The notes under the pieces: model-generated | What the model was told of the DNA's origin: nothing | Database searches by the model: none | Seen by the model: the letters and a program-made list of their open reading frames with translations, nothing else | Program-made: the position numbers and the translations under genes | NCBI GenBank assembly: GCA_016617855.1 | Contig: JAECUM010004381.1 | Location: 1-64,000 of the forward strand | Direction: 5' to 3' | DNA from: Megalonaias nervosa | Lineage: Eukaryota > Mollusca > Bivalvia > Unionida > Unionidae | Length of the DNA stretch: 64,000 nucleotides | Shown here: piece after piece, positions 45,328-56,524 of the stretch | Layout: each line of letters opens with the position of its first letter | Numbering within the stretch: position 1 is the stretch's first letter

Positions 45328-46726
45328 TTGTGTGTGAAATTAATTTCACAGCTTTTGATGAATTGTGCTGAAACTATAAAGGCATTGGACATGAGGTTGG
45401 TCTGCACTTATCTTTTTTCATGCATTGATGTATTTTGCTAGAGTTACACTCCATGTTGTTCAGTATATGTGATATATATGATAATTTTTTTGTGTACAAC
45501 TAAATCCAGTTTTTCATGAAGTGCCCTGCCACTTTGGCAGATACTGAGATAAGGGCAACATGGGCATGTCATTTTGTAATCTTGATTGTTCCAGAGTTAT
45601 GCACCTTTCTAGCTAAATGTACATTTTAATAGTAACAATGGCGTATATGTTACTATTGCACAGCTTAATCTTTTTCATGTTGAAAAATCCCATCTGTTCA
45701 ATGCGAATACATCCTCCCAGAGTGGAAAATTGTCAATAAGATATGGCCCACGTGTGCACCTCACACGCGTATGTGTAGAAAAAAGTAATCTTTTCAAGGA
45801 CACCATGTTAATGGTTGTGTCGTTCATGATGTGACAGAGAAAAATTGCCTGTTGTGAGTTTAAACCATGTTCATCTTCTCCCTTCAGTCTGTTTCATGTA
45901 GTGTTAACATTCATTTGTCTCTTCATCTGGGTCTTTTTTATGCTGGTAACCCGTGCCCTTTTTTAGTATTTAGTTCTGGAGGGGTCTCTTGGGTTTCCAT
46001 GCATCCAATCCTTTAGGTACACCCATCTTATTTTCAAAATGCAATTGGTTCACATGTAAGTCATGTTGTAATGCAACATAGGTTCAGATGCAGTTAATAG
46101 GAATTCATAATTCCCTTCTTTAAATAATTGAATAAAAAATCTTTTTTGTGTTTTTCTATTTCACCATTGCATTTCAATACAACACCAGACACACAGCTGT
46201 ATTATGTCTGCATTTAAAACTGACAATAGTGTAAAATACTTTATGCTGATTAATGGAAGTATCTATATTGTTCACATGCTCTTTTTTTCATAGCAGCCAT
46301 TGCTTACTCATAGCTATTGTTTAGCTTTCTTTGTCATGCCAAAAAAACCCACCATCCATTTGATGTGCATAAGTCCTCCCTTACAGTGAAGAATAGTCAG
46401 TATGATTCCTCATGCAACTTGCCTTGTCTTGGTATGTTATGTACAAAACAAGCACAGATAGTTCATCTTTACAAAGATGACTATTATCAGGACATCAGAA
46501 CCTCAGATGAAACCTTTTCCTCATAAATCAGGTCTTCAGCATGGTAGTTGTTGAACAGCCTCTAGGAAGAAGTTGGGTGTTGGGGGGTGAGTTAACATCC
46601 TTAGGGACATGCACCCTCTCCTGCCGTGCTTTCTTCTCCAAAATGTCCCTGTTCATGGCCATCTAAGCCTCTTTCCAGAAGCTTGGTGAAGCATCATGCA
46701 CAGTGGGTGGGTCCTTTCTGTTGTGA
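45328..46726. other. Anonymous stretch
   Basis: No gene is found; the last ~150 bases may be the decayed 5' part of the following DIRS element. Confidence 0.35.
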
Positions 46727-46729
46727 ATG

Positions 46730-48110
46730 AGAGTTCCTGACAACTCCCTGCTATCAAAGACCACAATGTTCTTTCACCAGTCCAGTCTTGTGAAATTAAG
46801 GGAAGAAGTACCTACCCTTTTGCAGAAAAGTGCAGTTGAGAGGAACCCAGCCTATTGCAGAAAAGTACAGTTGAGAGGATCCCACCCATTTGCAGAAAAG
46901 GGCAGTTGAGAGGATTCAACCCTTTTGCAGAAAAGTGCAGTTGAGAGAATTCCACCCTTTTGCAGAAAAGTGCAGTTGAGACTCATTCCCCCCTTTTGCA
47001 GTTAAGAGGATCTAGAACAATCAGTCTCTCTGATACTACTCATGAATATTTCTGGTCAGCTAGAAAAGTGGAAAATTTCACATCATAATTGATCTCTCCC
47101 AGTTAAACTGGATTCTTCTGGAGTAACATTTCAAGATGGAGACCACATCGTCAATTCAGGACGTGATTCATCTGTCAAATTTGGCAATCTCCTGATTTTT
47201 CCTACCATCAGAAATACCTACAGTTTTGCATTTGCTTGGAGCAGGAAATTTTTCAGTTCTGGGTTCTGCTGTTCAAAATCGTTGCTGCATCCAGTCTTCA
47301 CCTGAGTTATTGGAGTAGTAGCAATATATCTCTGATTACTGGCAACCCTGATTCTCCTGTATTTTGATGACTGGCTAGTCCAGAACATTCAGGTTCAGTC
47401 CCTCCATCAGGAATACAGTAACTTGGTCAAGTCTTTTACCCAACCTCAAGAAGTCGGAACTCATTCCATCCAAGGACTTTGTTTACATGGGAATGAACTT
47501 CCTCACAAGCCAGAACTTAGTCTGGGTTCTACTGGATCACATAGATCAAATCCTGGCACTTCTACAGGTGCTGCAAGTAAAATCATCATTGTCTGTTCAA
47601 TTTTACCTTTCCTTGTTGGGAACCTTGATTGCTGTTGCAGATCTGGTTAATTTAGGATGTCTTCATATGCATCCTCTACAGTTTCTCCTTTTCACAAGGT
47701 GGAAATCGCACAGATTCTCTATGAGCTCTGTCTCATTTCCTCCTTTGTCAGTTGGGATTTTTTTAGCCAAAAAATCAGTTACCTTTTACAGTTACATCAC
47801 CTATAGAGATTTTCAGTCTCATTCGAATCTCTGTTGGAGATAATCAAGATAGGCTTTCATGCCCAGTTAGGGCACTGCATTTCTATCTAAATGCCATGGA
47901 ATGGAAAAGAAATGGTAGGAAATGTCTTTTCCTTCCTCTTAAGGGTTCCATTGATATTTTGGCCTCCACTATCTCATGGTGGATTGTCACCCAAAGCCCA
48001 TGATTTTCCAGCCATTGTAGCATCATGGGTAATCTAAATAATTCTTCCTTAGTGTCCTTAATGAAGGCAACATTTTGGCAGTCCCATACCGTCTTGTCCT
48101 TTTTCTACAT
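46730..48110 (+). pseudogene. Second DIRS-type element, internally deleted
   Basis: From 46800 a frame reads REEVPTLLQKSAVER, then is disrupted by a 35-bp tandem repeat (46808-47010). The reverse transcriptase follows: METTSSIQDVIHLSNLAI (~47135), an intact YFDDWLVQ (47360-47383), SELIPSKDFVYMGMNFL (~47456) and a LGCLHMHPLQFLL block (~47655). The sequence then jumps, at about 47800-47850, to the C-terminal half of the recombinase, GRKCLFLPLKGSIDILASTI (~47920) and MKATFWQSHTVLSFFYI (~48062). RNase H and the N-terminal recombinase half are missing. Frameshifts and stops are present. It ends against a LINE fragment on the other strand. Confidence 0.8.
46808..47010 (+). repeat. 35-bp tandem repeat inside the DIRS
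   Basis: Units ending TTGAGAGG finish at 46843, 46878, 46913 and (TTGAGAGA) 46948, then 46983. A partial sixth ends near 47010. Each unit contains TTGCAGAAAAGTGCAG. As 35 is not a multiple of 3, every added copy shifts the frame. Confidence 0.92.
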
Positions 48111-48722
48111 TTGCTCATTATGATGGTGGGCTATAGCGCTGATGATGGTTCGTTTGGCTGCTGAGAGACCCTTGACATTAAGTTGTAAAACTTGTAGGGC
48201 CGGTCCAATGGCTTGAAAGTCAGCGGACATTGCCATGTTAGGGGCTGCTCTTGGTAGTAGCATGTAACCAGGAATCATTGCTGAATTTGGTTTGCAAGTT
48301 GGATCCTTTGCTTCCCCAGCCTCGGGTGAGTAGTGATGGGGAGCATGACGTGAATGCTGATCCATGTACCCCACAACAATGCTCATAATCTCTGGAACAC
48401 TTCATCCTACTTCTTTACTATGGCTTCTGGTACTCAGCAACATTCCTTCTCCACATTTGTGTTGTCAGGAAGCAACAACAAAAGTGTTGGCTAAGGTTTA
48501 TGCCAATGAGAAACTTTCACTGTACATAGGCATCACCTCACATACAGCAGTCCGCTTGACTTCGAGATGCCCAATCTGGTTAGGTTCATTGCTTGAGGAT
48601 ATGACAGCTATTTCGGCATGGAGTGTCAAGTGGTCTTCAACGAACATTGTAAACCACTTCCTCATAGCTGAGCCATCTGTGTGCCCTTCTGGCTTCAACC
48701 TTCCATGGCATCTGTGAACCAC
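48111..48722 (-). pseudogene. Fragment of another LINE: upstream region and endonuclease start
   Basis: The minus strand from 48722 reads MVHRCHGRLKPEGHTDGSAM and on to IGHLEVKRTAVCEV. After a gap comes LQLNVKGLSAAKRTIISAIA (~48180), which matches the first strand of APE endonucleases (usual form LQWN-x-GL). The usual Trp is Leu here. The endonuclease is cut off at 48110 where the DIRS begins. It is either a 5' end split by the DIRS insertion or a fragment joined to it. Confidence 0.55.
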
Positions 48723-49430
48723 ACTGAACCACTTTTGGACATGCTGGATTAAATTGTCTGGATTGTACCGAACTTAAAGGACTGGGGACAGAGGCACATC
48801 TTACCTGAGATTTTCACCTGATAGAGAGAACCATGGCTGAATTCTGCAGGTAACAGTACAACCTTGTTGTAAGAGGGTTATTGTAATTAATCTTCCTTTT
48901 AATGTTACAGGTCAGATTATGATCCATAAAGATCAGAAATATTTATTTCCCCGAGAAGAGAATATATAATTTTTTTCCTGATGTTTACACATTGCTCTGG
49001 TAAAAACCTTCAGTATTCCATTAATATCTTGTAGATGGTTGTTTTTTTAATTTTCTGTAATATTATTGTATTGATGTAATGAACTATGAGGGATCAATTG
49101 TTAGGCCAGTCATTAGCCATGAATCGTCAGCTTGGTATGGATGCTAAAATGAAAGATTTGTTCAAAATGAGGCATTATGATTGAGAAAATGAAAGCTTCA
49201 GTCATAAGGCTGTTCTAACTTTTGAGACTGATCTGAATATAATTGAAGGTGAATTTCATTTTTGATTTCATATTGAATATAAAATAAGACATGTTATTGA
49301 ATTTGAATTCATGGTGATAACTCAGATAATGGGCATGTGAGTGGCAAATTCAAAAATGATGACAAGTGAGGAATTTGAGTTGGTTACCTTATTTCTTACA
49401 CTGCTGATTAAATATCTATTATGCTTCAGT
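48723..49430. other. Anonymous stretch
   Basis: No gene or repeat family is seen. Confidence 0.35.
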
Positions 49431-49576
49431 AGCATGAGAGTCTATTAGATACTTATCAATGGTGTTTTTGTTTGGGACAGTGTACTTCAAGTCTATTAGA
49501 TGTTTATCCATGTTATATTAGGAACATGTATTTTAAGTGTATTAGATACTTATCCATGGTGTTTTCGTTAATGTCA
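49431..49576. repeat. Three diverged monomers of the 48-bp satellite
   Basis: GTCTATTAGATACTTATCAA, GTCTATTAGATGTTTATCC and GTGTATTAGATACTTATCC with GGTGTTTTxGTT spacers. They resemble the edge monomer at 51095-51128 more than the array core. Confidence 0.85.
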
Positions 49577-50246
49577 CAACCCCTCCTCAGTATTAGGATT
49601 AATACGGTAGAAAAGGTTGACATTTTAATTTTGAATTGCTCACGAGCCCCCATTGTCAGCAATGCTGACAACCCAAATACTTGAAAAACTCAAAGTGAAA
49701 ATATATAACACTATAAAATATTAATGATAAATAAACTACCGGTATTCAAACAATTTCCAGATATAAATATTTTAATTACACTCCTCTCTTAAATACATTA
49801 ATTTGGCCTCTTAACAAATGCCTTCTTATTGCATCATGCAAGAATTAATGTCCTAATGTGAGAGAGTCTCCTTTCATTGAGTAGTCCCTCGCACTCATCT
49901 GTGTCAATTCTCCTTTTCCCTTCTCCTTCTCTCCTGCCACTGCCACTCCTTACTAATTTCTTTCTCCTGCACCCTTCCTTTGCTCCCAGTACTCCGCTAT
50001 TACTTGTACTATTCTCCTACTTCCTTCCTTCCCTCCTTGAGAGTTTAGTGTCATCTCTATGTGCACCCTGGGAGTTTCTTGTCGAAGCTTCCTATTTCTT
50101 TCCAATTCCACTTCCTCTTTCCCTTTTCTGTGAGTCTCTCACTTGGAGTTGTCTTTTCCCTTAGAATTTTTTTACATAATTCTAATATCCTCTGCTCCTT
50201 TCAAAAGTTCAGGAACCACTGGTTAATTTCACCCAGGTATTTTTTT
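49577..50246. other. Segment between the detached satellite monomers and the main array
   Basis: A C/T-rich part at 49895-50160 (CTCCTTCTCTCCTGCC type) gives a chance Ser/Leu/Pro-rich plus frame of 95 codons. I do not regard it as a gene. The segment may be an insertion or unrelated DNA within a once larger array. Confidence 0.35.
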
Positions 50247-50250
50247 TAGG

Positions 50251-51128
50251 GACATGTGTTCTAAGTCTAATAGATACTTATCCATGGTGATTTTTAGGGA
50301 TATGTATTTTAAGTCTAATAGATACTTATCCATGGTGATTTTTAGGGACGTGTATTTTAAGTCTAATAGATACTTATCCATGGTGATTTTTAGGGACATG
50401 TGTTCTAAGTCTAATAGATACTTATCCATAGTGATTTTTAGGGACGTGTATTTTAAGTCTAATAGATACTTATCCATGGTGATTTTTAGGGACGTGTATT
50501 TTAAGTCTAATAGATACTTATCCATAGTGATTTTTAGGGACATGTATTTTAAGTCTAATAGATACTTATCCATGTGATTTTTAGGGACGTGTATTTTAAG
50601 TCTAATAGATACTTATCCATAGTGATTTTTAGGGACGTGTATTTTAAGTCTAATAGATACTTATCCATAGTGATTTTTAGGGACGTGTATTTTAAGTCTA
50701 ATAGATACTTATCCATAGTGATTTTTAGGGACGTGTATTTTAAGTCTAATAGATACTTATCCATAGTGATTTTTAGGGACGTGTATTTTAAGTCTAATAG
50801 ATACTTATCCATAGTGATTTTTAGGGACGTGTATTTTAAGTCTAATAGATACTTATCCATAGTGATTTTTAGGGACGTGTATTTTAAGTCTAATAGATAC
50901 TTATCCATAGTGATTTTTAGGGACGTGTATTTTAAGTCTAATAGATACTTATCCATAGTGATTTTTAGGGACGTGTATTTTAAGTCTAATAGATACTTAT
51001 CCATAGTGATTTTTAGGGACGTGTATTTTAAGTCTAATAGATACTTATCCATAGTGATTTTTAGGGATGTGTATTTTAAGTCTAATAGATACTTATGTAT
51101 GGTGTTTATGTTAGAGACATGTACTTTA
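50251..51128. repeat. 48-bp satellite array, 18 units
   Basis: Units start (GACRTG) at 50251, 50299, 50347, 50395, 50443, 50491 and 50539. After a 47-bp unit with one deleted base they continue at 50586, 50634, 50682 and so on to 51066, with a partial unit after. Each contains AAGTCTAATAGATACTTATC. Units from 50586 to 51018 are virtually identical; left units vary (CATGGTG against CATAGTG, GACATGTGTTCT). Because 48 is a multiple of 3, long frames are open on both strands (16-residue repeats); these are not genes. Confidence 0.97.
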
Positions 51129-52360
51129 CCCAACATTGTAGTGCCTGCAAAATTGCTGTACTAGCAGCAGTACCGTAGCTAGGATAGCAAGGCTAAAGGG
51201 TCATGTGCAGAAGTTTTACTATCACTGCTGAGTTACATTTGCATAAAATTTACCAATCCTGAAACATAAGTTGTTCACAGAGAATAGGGTTACTTGTACA
51301 TGTGACATGATTTGTGTCTCATCTAATAATAATACTTTATTTAGAGATGATATCTCATTTAATTACAGAACTAATCTACCTTGAGGTCTTCTAGCTGTTT
51401 TGTACAATGTATGCAGCAGTATATACAACATGAAGTGATAAATTTGGCTTGACACTAAGAATTAAGTCATTCTAAAAATTAAAGAATTAAGTCATTCTAA
51501 AAATTTAAGTATCAAGCCTGGAACATATACACAGGCATCTGTGAACTCATTATCATAAATAAAATATAAAAGTATCATCCTGCATTGAAAAATTCAACTG
51601 TGAAAACAATGTAAATGTAGAGAAAAGCGGGCAATGTTTCTTTTAATAGAACTATTCAATTGTCTAAGATTTCATCCATTTGAGACATTGATTATGAAAA
51701 GAAGAAATGCTAGGAGCCTGCCTTATATCACAGGGAATGTTGTTTCATACCAGTGGACCAGTATATTGAAAACCTTCTGTTTTTCCTTGGCCCTTGTATA
51801 ATGTAATTTTTATGTCTGGTAGACCTTAAATTTGGAGTACCATCAGCATCTCTTTTGTGAAAGATATTGCGTAGATAGACAGGAATGGCTTTTCTTGATG
51901 CCTTTTACATAAGTTTGGTCTTTCTAGTAAATATTCTTTTGTATTATTAAAATTTTTATATTATTGTGTCGTGGAAATTGGAGGGTAAATGTTTCATTTT
52001 AGCTCACCAGGCATTACTGCCACATAAGTTTACGGTATCTCCTTTTGTCCTTCATGTGTTATTCATCGTAAGTTTTTTGTCATGCATTGTCCATTTGTAG
52101 TTGTTACTTATAACTTCTTTTCTCAAACCATTCAATAGAATTTGACCAAATTTGAAATGAAGTATCCTGGCATTAAGGTCTTTAAAATTTATTCAGATGA
52201 TGCCAATCCGCGGTCAGATATGGGCAACATAGGTAGGTGCTTTTTCTTTGAATCTAAATGTAGATTTTATTTTCATTAGACAAATCACATCTTAAACAGA
52301 CATTAAATAGAAATTAAAAGTTGTTTGAAGAAAACCAGATGATGCAGATGATCTTTGATT
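51129..52360. other. Anonymous stretch
   Basis: It contains a 25-bp duplication (AAGAATTAAGTCATTCTAAA at about 51458 and 51483). No gene is recognised. Confidence 0.35.
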
Positions 52361-52368
52361 ACCTATGG

Positions 52369-52542
52369 CAGTGGTTCCTAAACTGTGGGCCGTGGACCCA
52401 CAGGGGCAGTGGAGTTATTCTAAGGGGTATGTATTTTCTCAATTACCAGAGCCTAAAAGTGCAATTGGCATGTGGGGGTCTGCACATCATTTTTTTAAAG
52501 TTGAGAAGGGGTCCTCATTCTTGAAAAGGTTGGGAACCACTG
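52369..52542. mobile_element. hAT-type MITE, 174 bp, with exact 8-bp target duplication
   Basis: The ends CAGTGGTTCCTAAACTGTGG and, in reverse complement, CAGTGGTTCCCAACCTTTTC are classic hAT inverted repeats. ACCTATGG occurs exactly on both sides (52361-52368 and 52543-52550). There is no coding capacity, so movement depended on a hAT transposase elsewhere. Confidence 0.93.
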
Positions 52543-53088
52543 ACCTATGGCAAGCAGCAGCTCAAATAATCCTCAAACCTGTATCAAAAAAATGGGCTCT
52601 TCAACAGCTCCAGGATCAGCATGGTGCATTGTATGCAAACAGACCACTCTTTTCAGCATGAGCAGAGCAAACTACAGCATAAACAGTAGGAATGTTCCTT
52701 GTGATATGCTGTGCCAGAATTATGTTTGGGGTTGCTACTCTAGCAACTGTGTAACTTCCATAAACACCAGGTGGAAAACCTATAAATAATATTCATCTCC
52801 CATTAGGTATACATGTATTATTAATTTATTTTAAAAGCAGCTTTCATAGAACCACTTTCTTATCAAAACTGTAAGACCGTATCAGACCAATTTCCTAGCA
52901 TGAACTCATTTCACATTCTTATGAAAGATGCCAATACAACATCTAGTTCAGCTAAAATGACTATAAATAGAAATATAGTTATAAAAATGTGAATTGCCAC
53001 CAGTTTCAGCCGAATACTGGAAATCTTTATATGGGTACCTTTTGACCAGAGTTATCTACCTTATTGTTCATTTTGCATTGTAGACCAA

Positions 53089-53328
53089 GGCCATAGGTGT
53101 CCAAGTGGTCTAAGGTGCATGCCATTACAGATCACGGACATCTCATTTCTGTCAGCGTCGGTGCGAATCTTGGCTTGGTCAATGGTCTGTGGGAAAGCTT
53201 GCCAATAGCTTCCCGTGGGTTGGTGGTTCTTCCCAGGGTTTCCCAGATTCGTCTCCACCGAATATACTGGCTGCAGAGTATATCCTATCTTGTGCTGAAA
53301 ACTAGCATTAAATCCACAAAACCACAAA
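53089..53328 (+). mobile_element. Family 1 SINE, old copy
   Basis: GTGTCCAAGTGGTCTAAGGT (A-box area), GGTGCGAATCTTGGCTTGG (B-box area), GTGGGTTGGTGGTTCTTCCC and GCTGAAAACTAGCATTAAAT are recognisable. The tail ACAAAACCACAAAC is decayed, with no target duplication. Confidence 0.85.
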
Positions 53329-53330
53329 CA

Positions 53331-54870
53331 TTTTAGATCATTGTATGGCAGGTATGCAGTATCAGGCAGTCTTGGGCCTTTTGTTTTCTTTTCCCATTGT
53401 GAGCAGCTAGATATTTTTAATAAAAAACTTATTTAAAATAATATAGGTCAAAAAAGATTGCATTGTGGATATATTAATATGTCAATATATATCTTCTGTA
53501 ATCTCCTGCATTTGTACTTTGGATTTATCATATGTATGCAAGTTGCAGTTATTTCTTTTTGTAGATGTACATTTTTAGTAATACTACAGTGTGAAACTTT
53601 ATAATGTCCATTGCTCAAGTTATTTGAGGATATACAGGCAAAGGTAATTATTTCAGCTTGCATTTCTTTAAAAGTGTATTCTCTCACCCATTATGGCTTC
53701 TTGTGTAAAGATCACAACTATACTTATACAAACAAACAATGGGCACAATTAGTGGTACCGGAGGTATACTGCCTTTAGTTTCTTAAGTAAATTACTCTTA
53801 GAAGTTTCACATACTTGATTTGCATGTACATTTCAGTAAGTTACCTCCATCTGAGGAAATAACTGAACTATAACAGCTGCAATAGGTTCTTTATTTAGCA
53901 GTTACTTTTATAATTAGATTCTCAATTAATGTTTGCCACATCATTAAAGGGGTTTGTTGCAGCATGCTATATGTAAAACAGTAGTATATACTATTTTCTT
54001 ATATCAGTGGAGTTACGCTATATTTGTAGACTTTGGAAAAGAAAGAAATGTCTACATATAGAGCTTTATGACCATGGGATTTTTTTAAGAGTTGGAAGAA
54101 CAATTACTGATACATCTTTTGAGGTGTACTGCTGACTTGGATTTTTGTTGGGTAATCTTGCAACTAGAAATTTTCTATGATTGCATACCCTATACATATC
54201 ACTGGACAAATGTGTCATATATTCATAATGGTAAGTAATTTGGAGTAGCTTAACTGTCCTTTGGGCATTCCATTAGCAAAAAATCCAGACATACATTTTC
54301 AAGATAACTACTTTGTAACTGAATGCATGCATTGAACAATTTTTACAGCACACAAGCTAAATTGATTCATCATGGTTATAAATATTCCCCACCCCCACCC
54401 AACAAACCACAATTACTGCTTTGTTTGAATTCTAATGAGTATATATGATGGGTATCTGAAAATTTCTGAATATTGTGTTATAACTTTTTTGTTTCTTTTA
54501 ATCTGTCAGTAGATTTAATGATGATCAATAGACCAAAAACTGTTTTTTCAAACATGATCAGCTGCTACACATACAACACACCTGACACCTGCAGATATAT
54601 GCATGATGTAACATAGATAAATGACAGTGACATAAAAATGTCAGAGGAGAATAATTATGCTACTGTGCAAGGAGCATGCTCCTAGGATGCTCTCCATCTA
54701 ATATCAAGGCAGACTTGCATGAAGTTTGCAGATTCAATTCTTTGTCATATCCTACAATTCTAAGGTGGTTTCATTATTTTATTTTCATTATTTTATGCAT
54801 GATCTTGAATCCATGGAAGATGATCCATGTTCTAGAAAGTATAGTCTGCAATTGGTGAGCTCTGTCTTTC
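53331..54870. other. Anonymous stretch, about 1.5 kb
   Basis: Unremarkable frames only. No gene or repeat is identified. Confidence 0.35.
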
Positions 54871-54879
54871 CCTAAAAGA

Positions 54880-56524
54880 CAACTTCCAGTTGGTCCTCAA
54901 TGAACACAGTTCTGATCTGATATCCAATATGGTCACTACAGTGGCCATCATGTAAATTTTGTTATGGCAACTTCTCATGAATAGAAAATTACAATGTCCA
55001 GTTGGTTTTAAATAATAATGATGCTGATCTGACATCCATTATGGCCACCACATGGTGGTCATCTTGAAAGTCTCATTATCACTACACTTTCTGAATGGAT
55101 GGTCATATCAGCATGAGATTGCTTGATGTCTAGTTGGTCCTATATGAAAAAGGTGCTGATATAATGTCCAATATGGACACCACATCTTAAACATCTTGTT
55201 ATTACAAATCCTCTAGAGTGGAAAGTCATGTTGACATGGAGTTTTCATTAAAATATTTCTTATCATGTTGGTCCTGAATAAAAATGGTACCAATGTGAGG
55301 TCCATTATGATGCCATGAAAGCCAGCTTGTAAATTTTGTTATCACTACTTCTCCCGAATGAATGGTCATATTAGCATGGGGTTTTTACTTCTAGCATTCT
55401 AATAATGTTTTGTTAATCCTGAATTACATTGGTGCTGATCTAATGTCATCTGTAAAATTTTGTTTTTGCTATGCCTCCAAAATGGAAAGTCATTTTGACG
55501 TATGGTTTTCATCGGGAGAGTTCTTATGGTATCTAGTTTGATCTAAATGAAAATGACTGACCCTCAATATAGCCACCATGATATCTATCTTAATAATATT
55601 ATTTTCTCTACTCCTCTGCAAATGGACAACAATATCTATATGGGGTTTTCACCAAAAGACTTCTTATGATACTGAATAGGTTCTAAATGAAAATAGTGTG
55701 TCACACATCAATATGGCTGCCATGATGGCCATCTTGAAAACATTGTTGTCACTACTTCCTTGAATGGATGATCATTATGACACTGAAAGTTGTCTAATGT
55801 CTACTTTGTCCTAAATGAAAATATTGCAGATCTGACATCAGTACAGCAGCTAATTTGAAAATCATTATTGCTGAAGAATATCAGAGATGGTTTCAACACT
55901 TGGCTCTTTAAAGAAAGAAATGGTCTTGACTTATATTTGCAGAAATTCTTTTCACCCAGTAGAGCATCAGTCTCTTTGAAGGACTCTTCTTGTAGCTGCT
56001 GTTCCCAGATGGATGGCTATATGGGGTTTATGTTAAAAGACTTAGACATCTAGTTGTTCCTCAGTGGAAATGGTATTGAGCTGTTATCCAATATGTCGTT
56101 GTTGTTGTTGTTGTTGTGGGGCTTAACGCCATTTTTCAGCACACGATAGGCTATACATGGCGGCCAGTATTAATGGTGGAGGAAGAAACCGGGAAATCCC
56201 CGGAAAGAACCACCGACCCACGAGAAGCAACTGGCAAGCTTTCTCACATATCCACATTCGCCGAATCCTAGACTCGAACCCACGCAGACAGAATCCAATA
56301 TGTCAACCACAGCGTCCATCTAGAAAATCTTGTTATCTCTACCCTGCTGAACAAATGGTCATATTGACCTCAGGCTTTTTACTAGAAGACTTCATATGAT
56401 ACATGTATGTTGCAGATCATGCATGAAAATGGTGCTTTTGACACTGCTAACATGGCTGTCTGCCATGGTGGTCATCTTTTAAATCTTGTTGTAGCTTACT
56501 TCTCCTGAATGGCTGGTCATATAA
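54880..56524. repeat. Dispersed repeat block F3 (long array)
   Basis: About a dozen diverged sub-units with GTTGGTCCTAAATGAAAATG, GTCCAATATGGCCACCAC and GAATGGATGGTCATATCAGC phrases. They are interrupted by a SINE at 56098 and ended by a LINE at about 56525. The family resumes at 58260 on the far side. Confidence 0.8.
56098..56292 (-). mobile_element. Family 1 SINE, 5'-truncated, with 12-bp target duplication
   Basis: The tail (TTG)n starts at 56098. The complement reads a normal 3' end and core (GTGGGTCGGTGGTTCTTTCC) and stops just beyond the B box (GGGTTCGAGTC), so the A box and ~60 bp of head are missing. ATCCAATATGTC is repeated exactly at 56086-56097 and 56293-56304. CpGs are kept, so the insertion is young. 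Confidence 0.95.

Noticed and set aside
49877..50164. 95-codon Ser/Leu/Pro-rich plus frame as a secreted or membrane protein
   Set aside because: It lies in a simple pyrimidine-rich stretch, which forces these residues. There is no domain and no gene context.
50229..51164. Long open frames of 107-196 codons on both strands
   Set aside because: They are produced by an 18-unit 48-bp satellite without stops. Frames on both strands have equal claim and nothing suggests translation.
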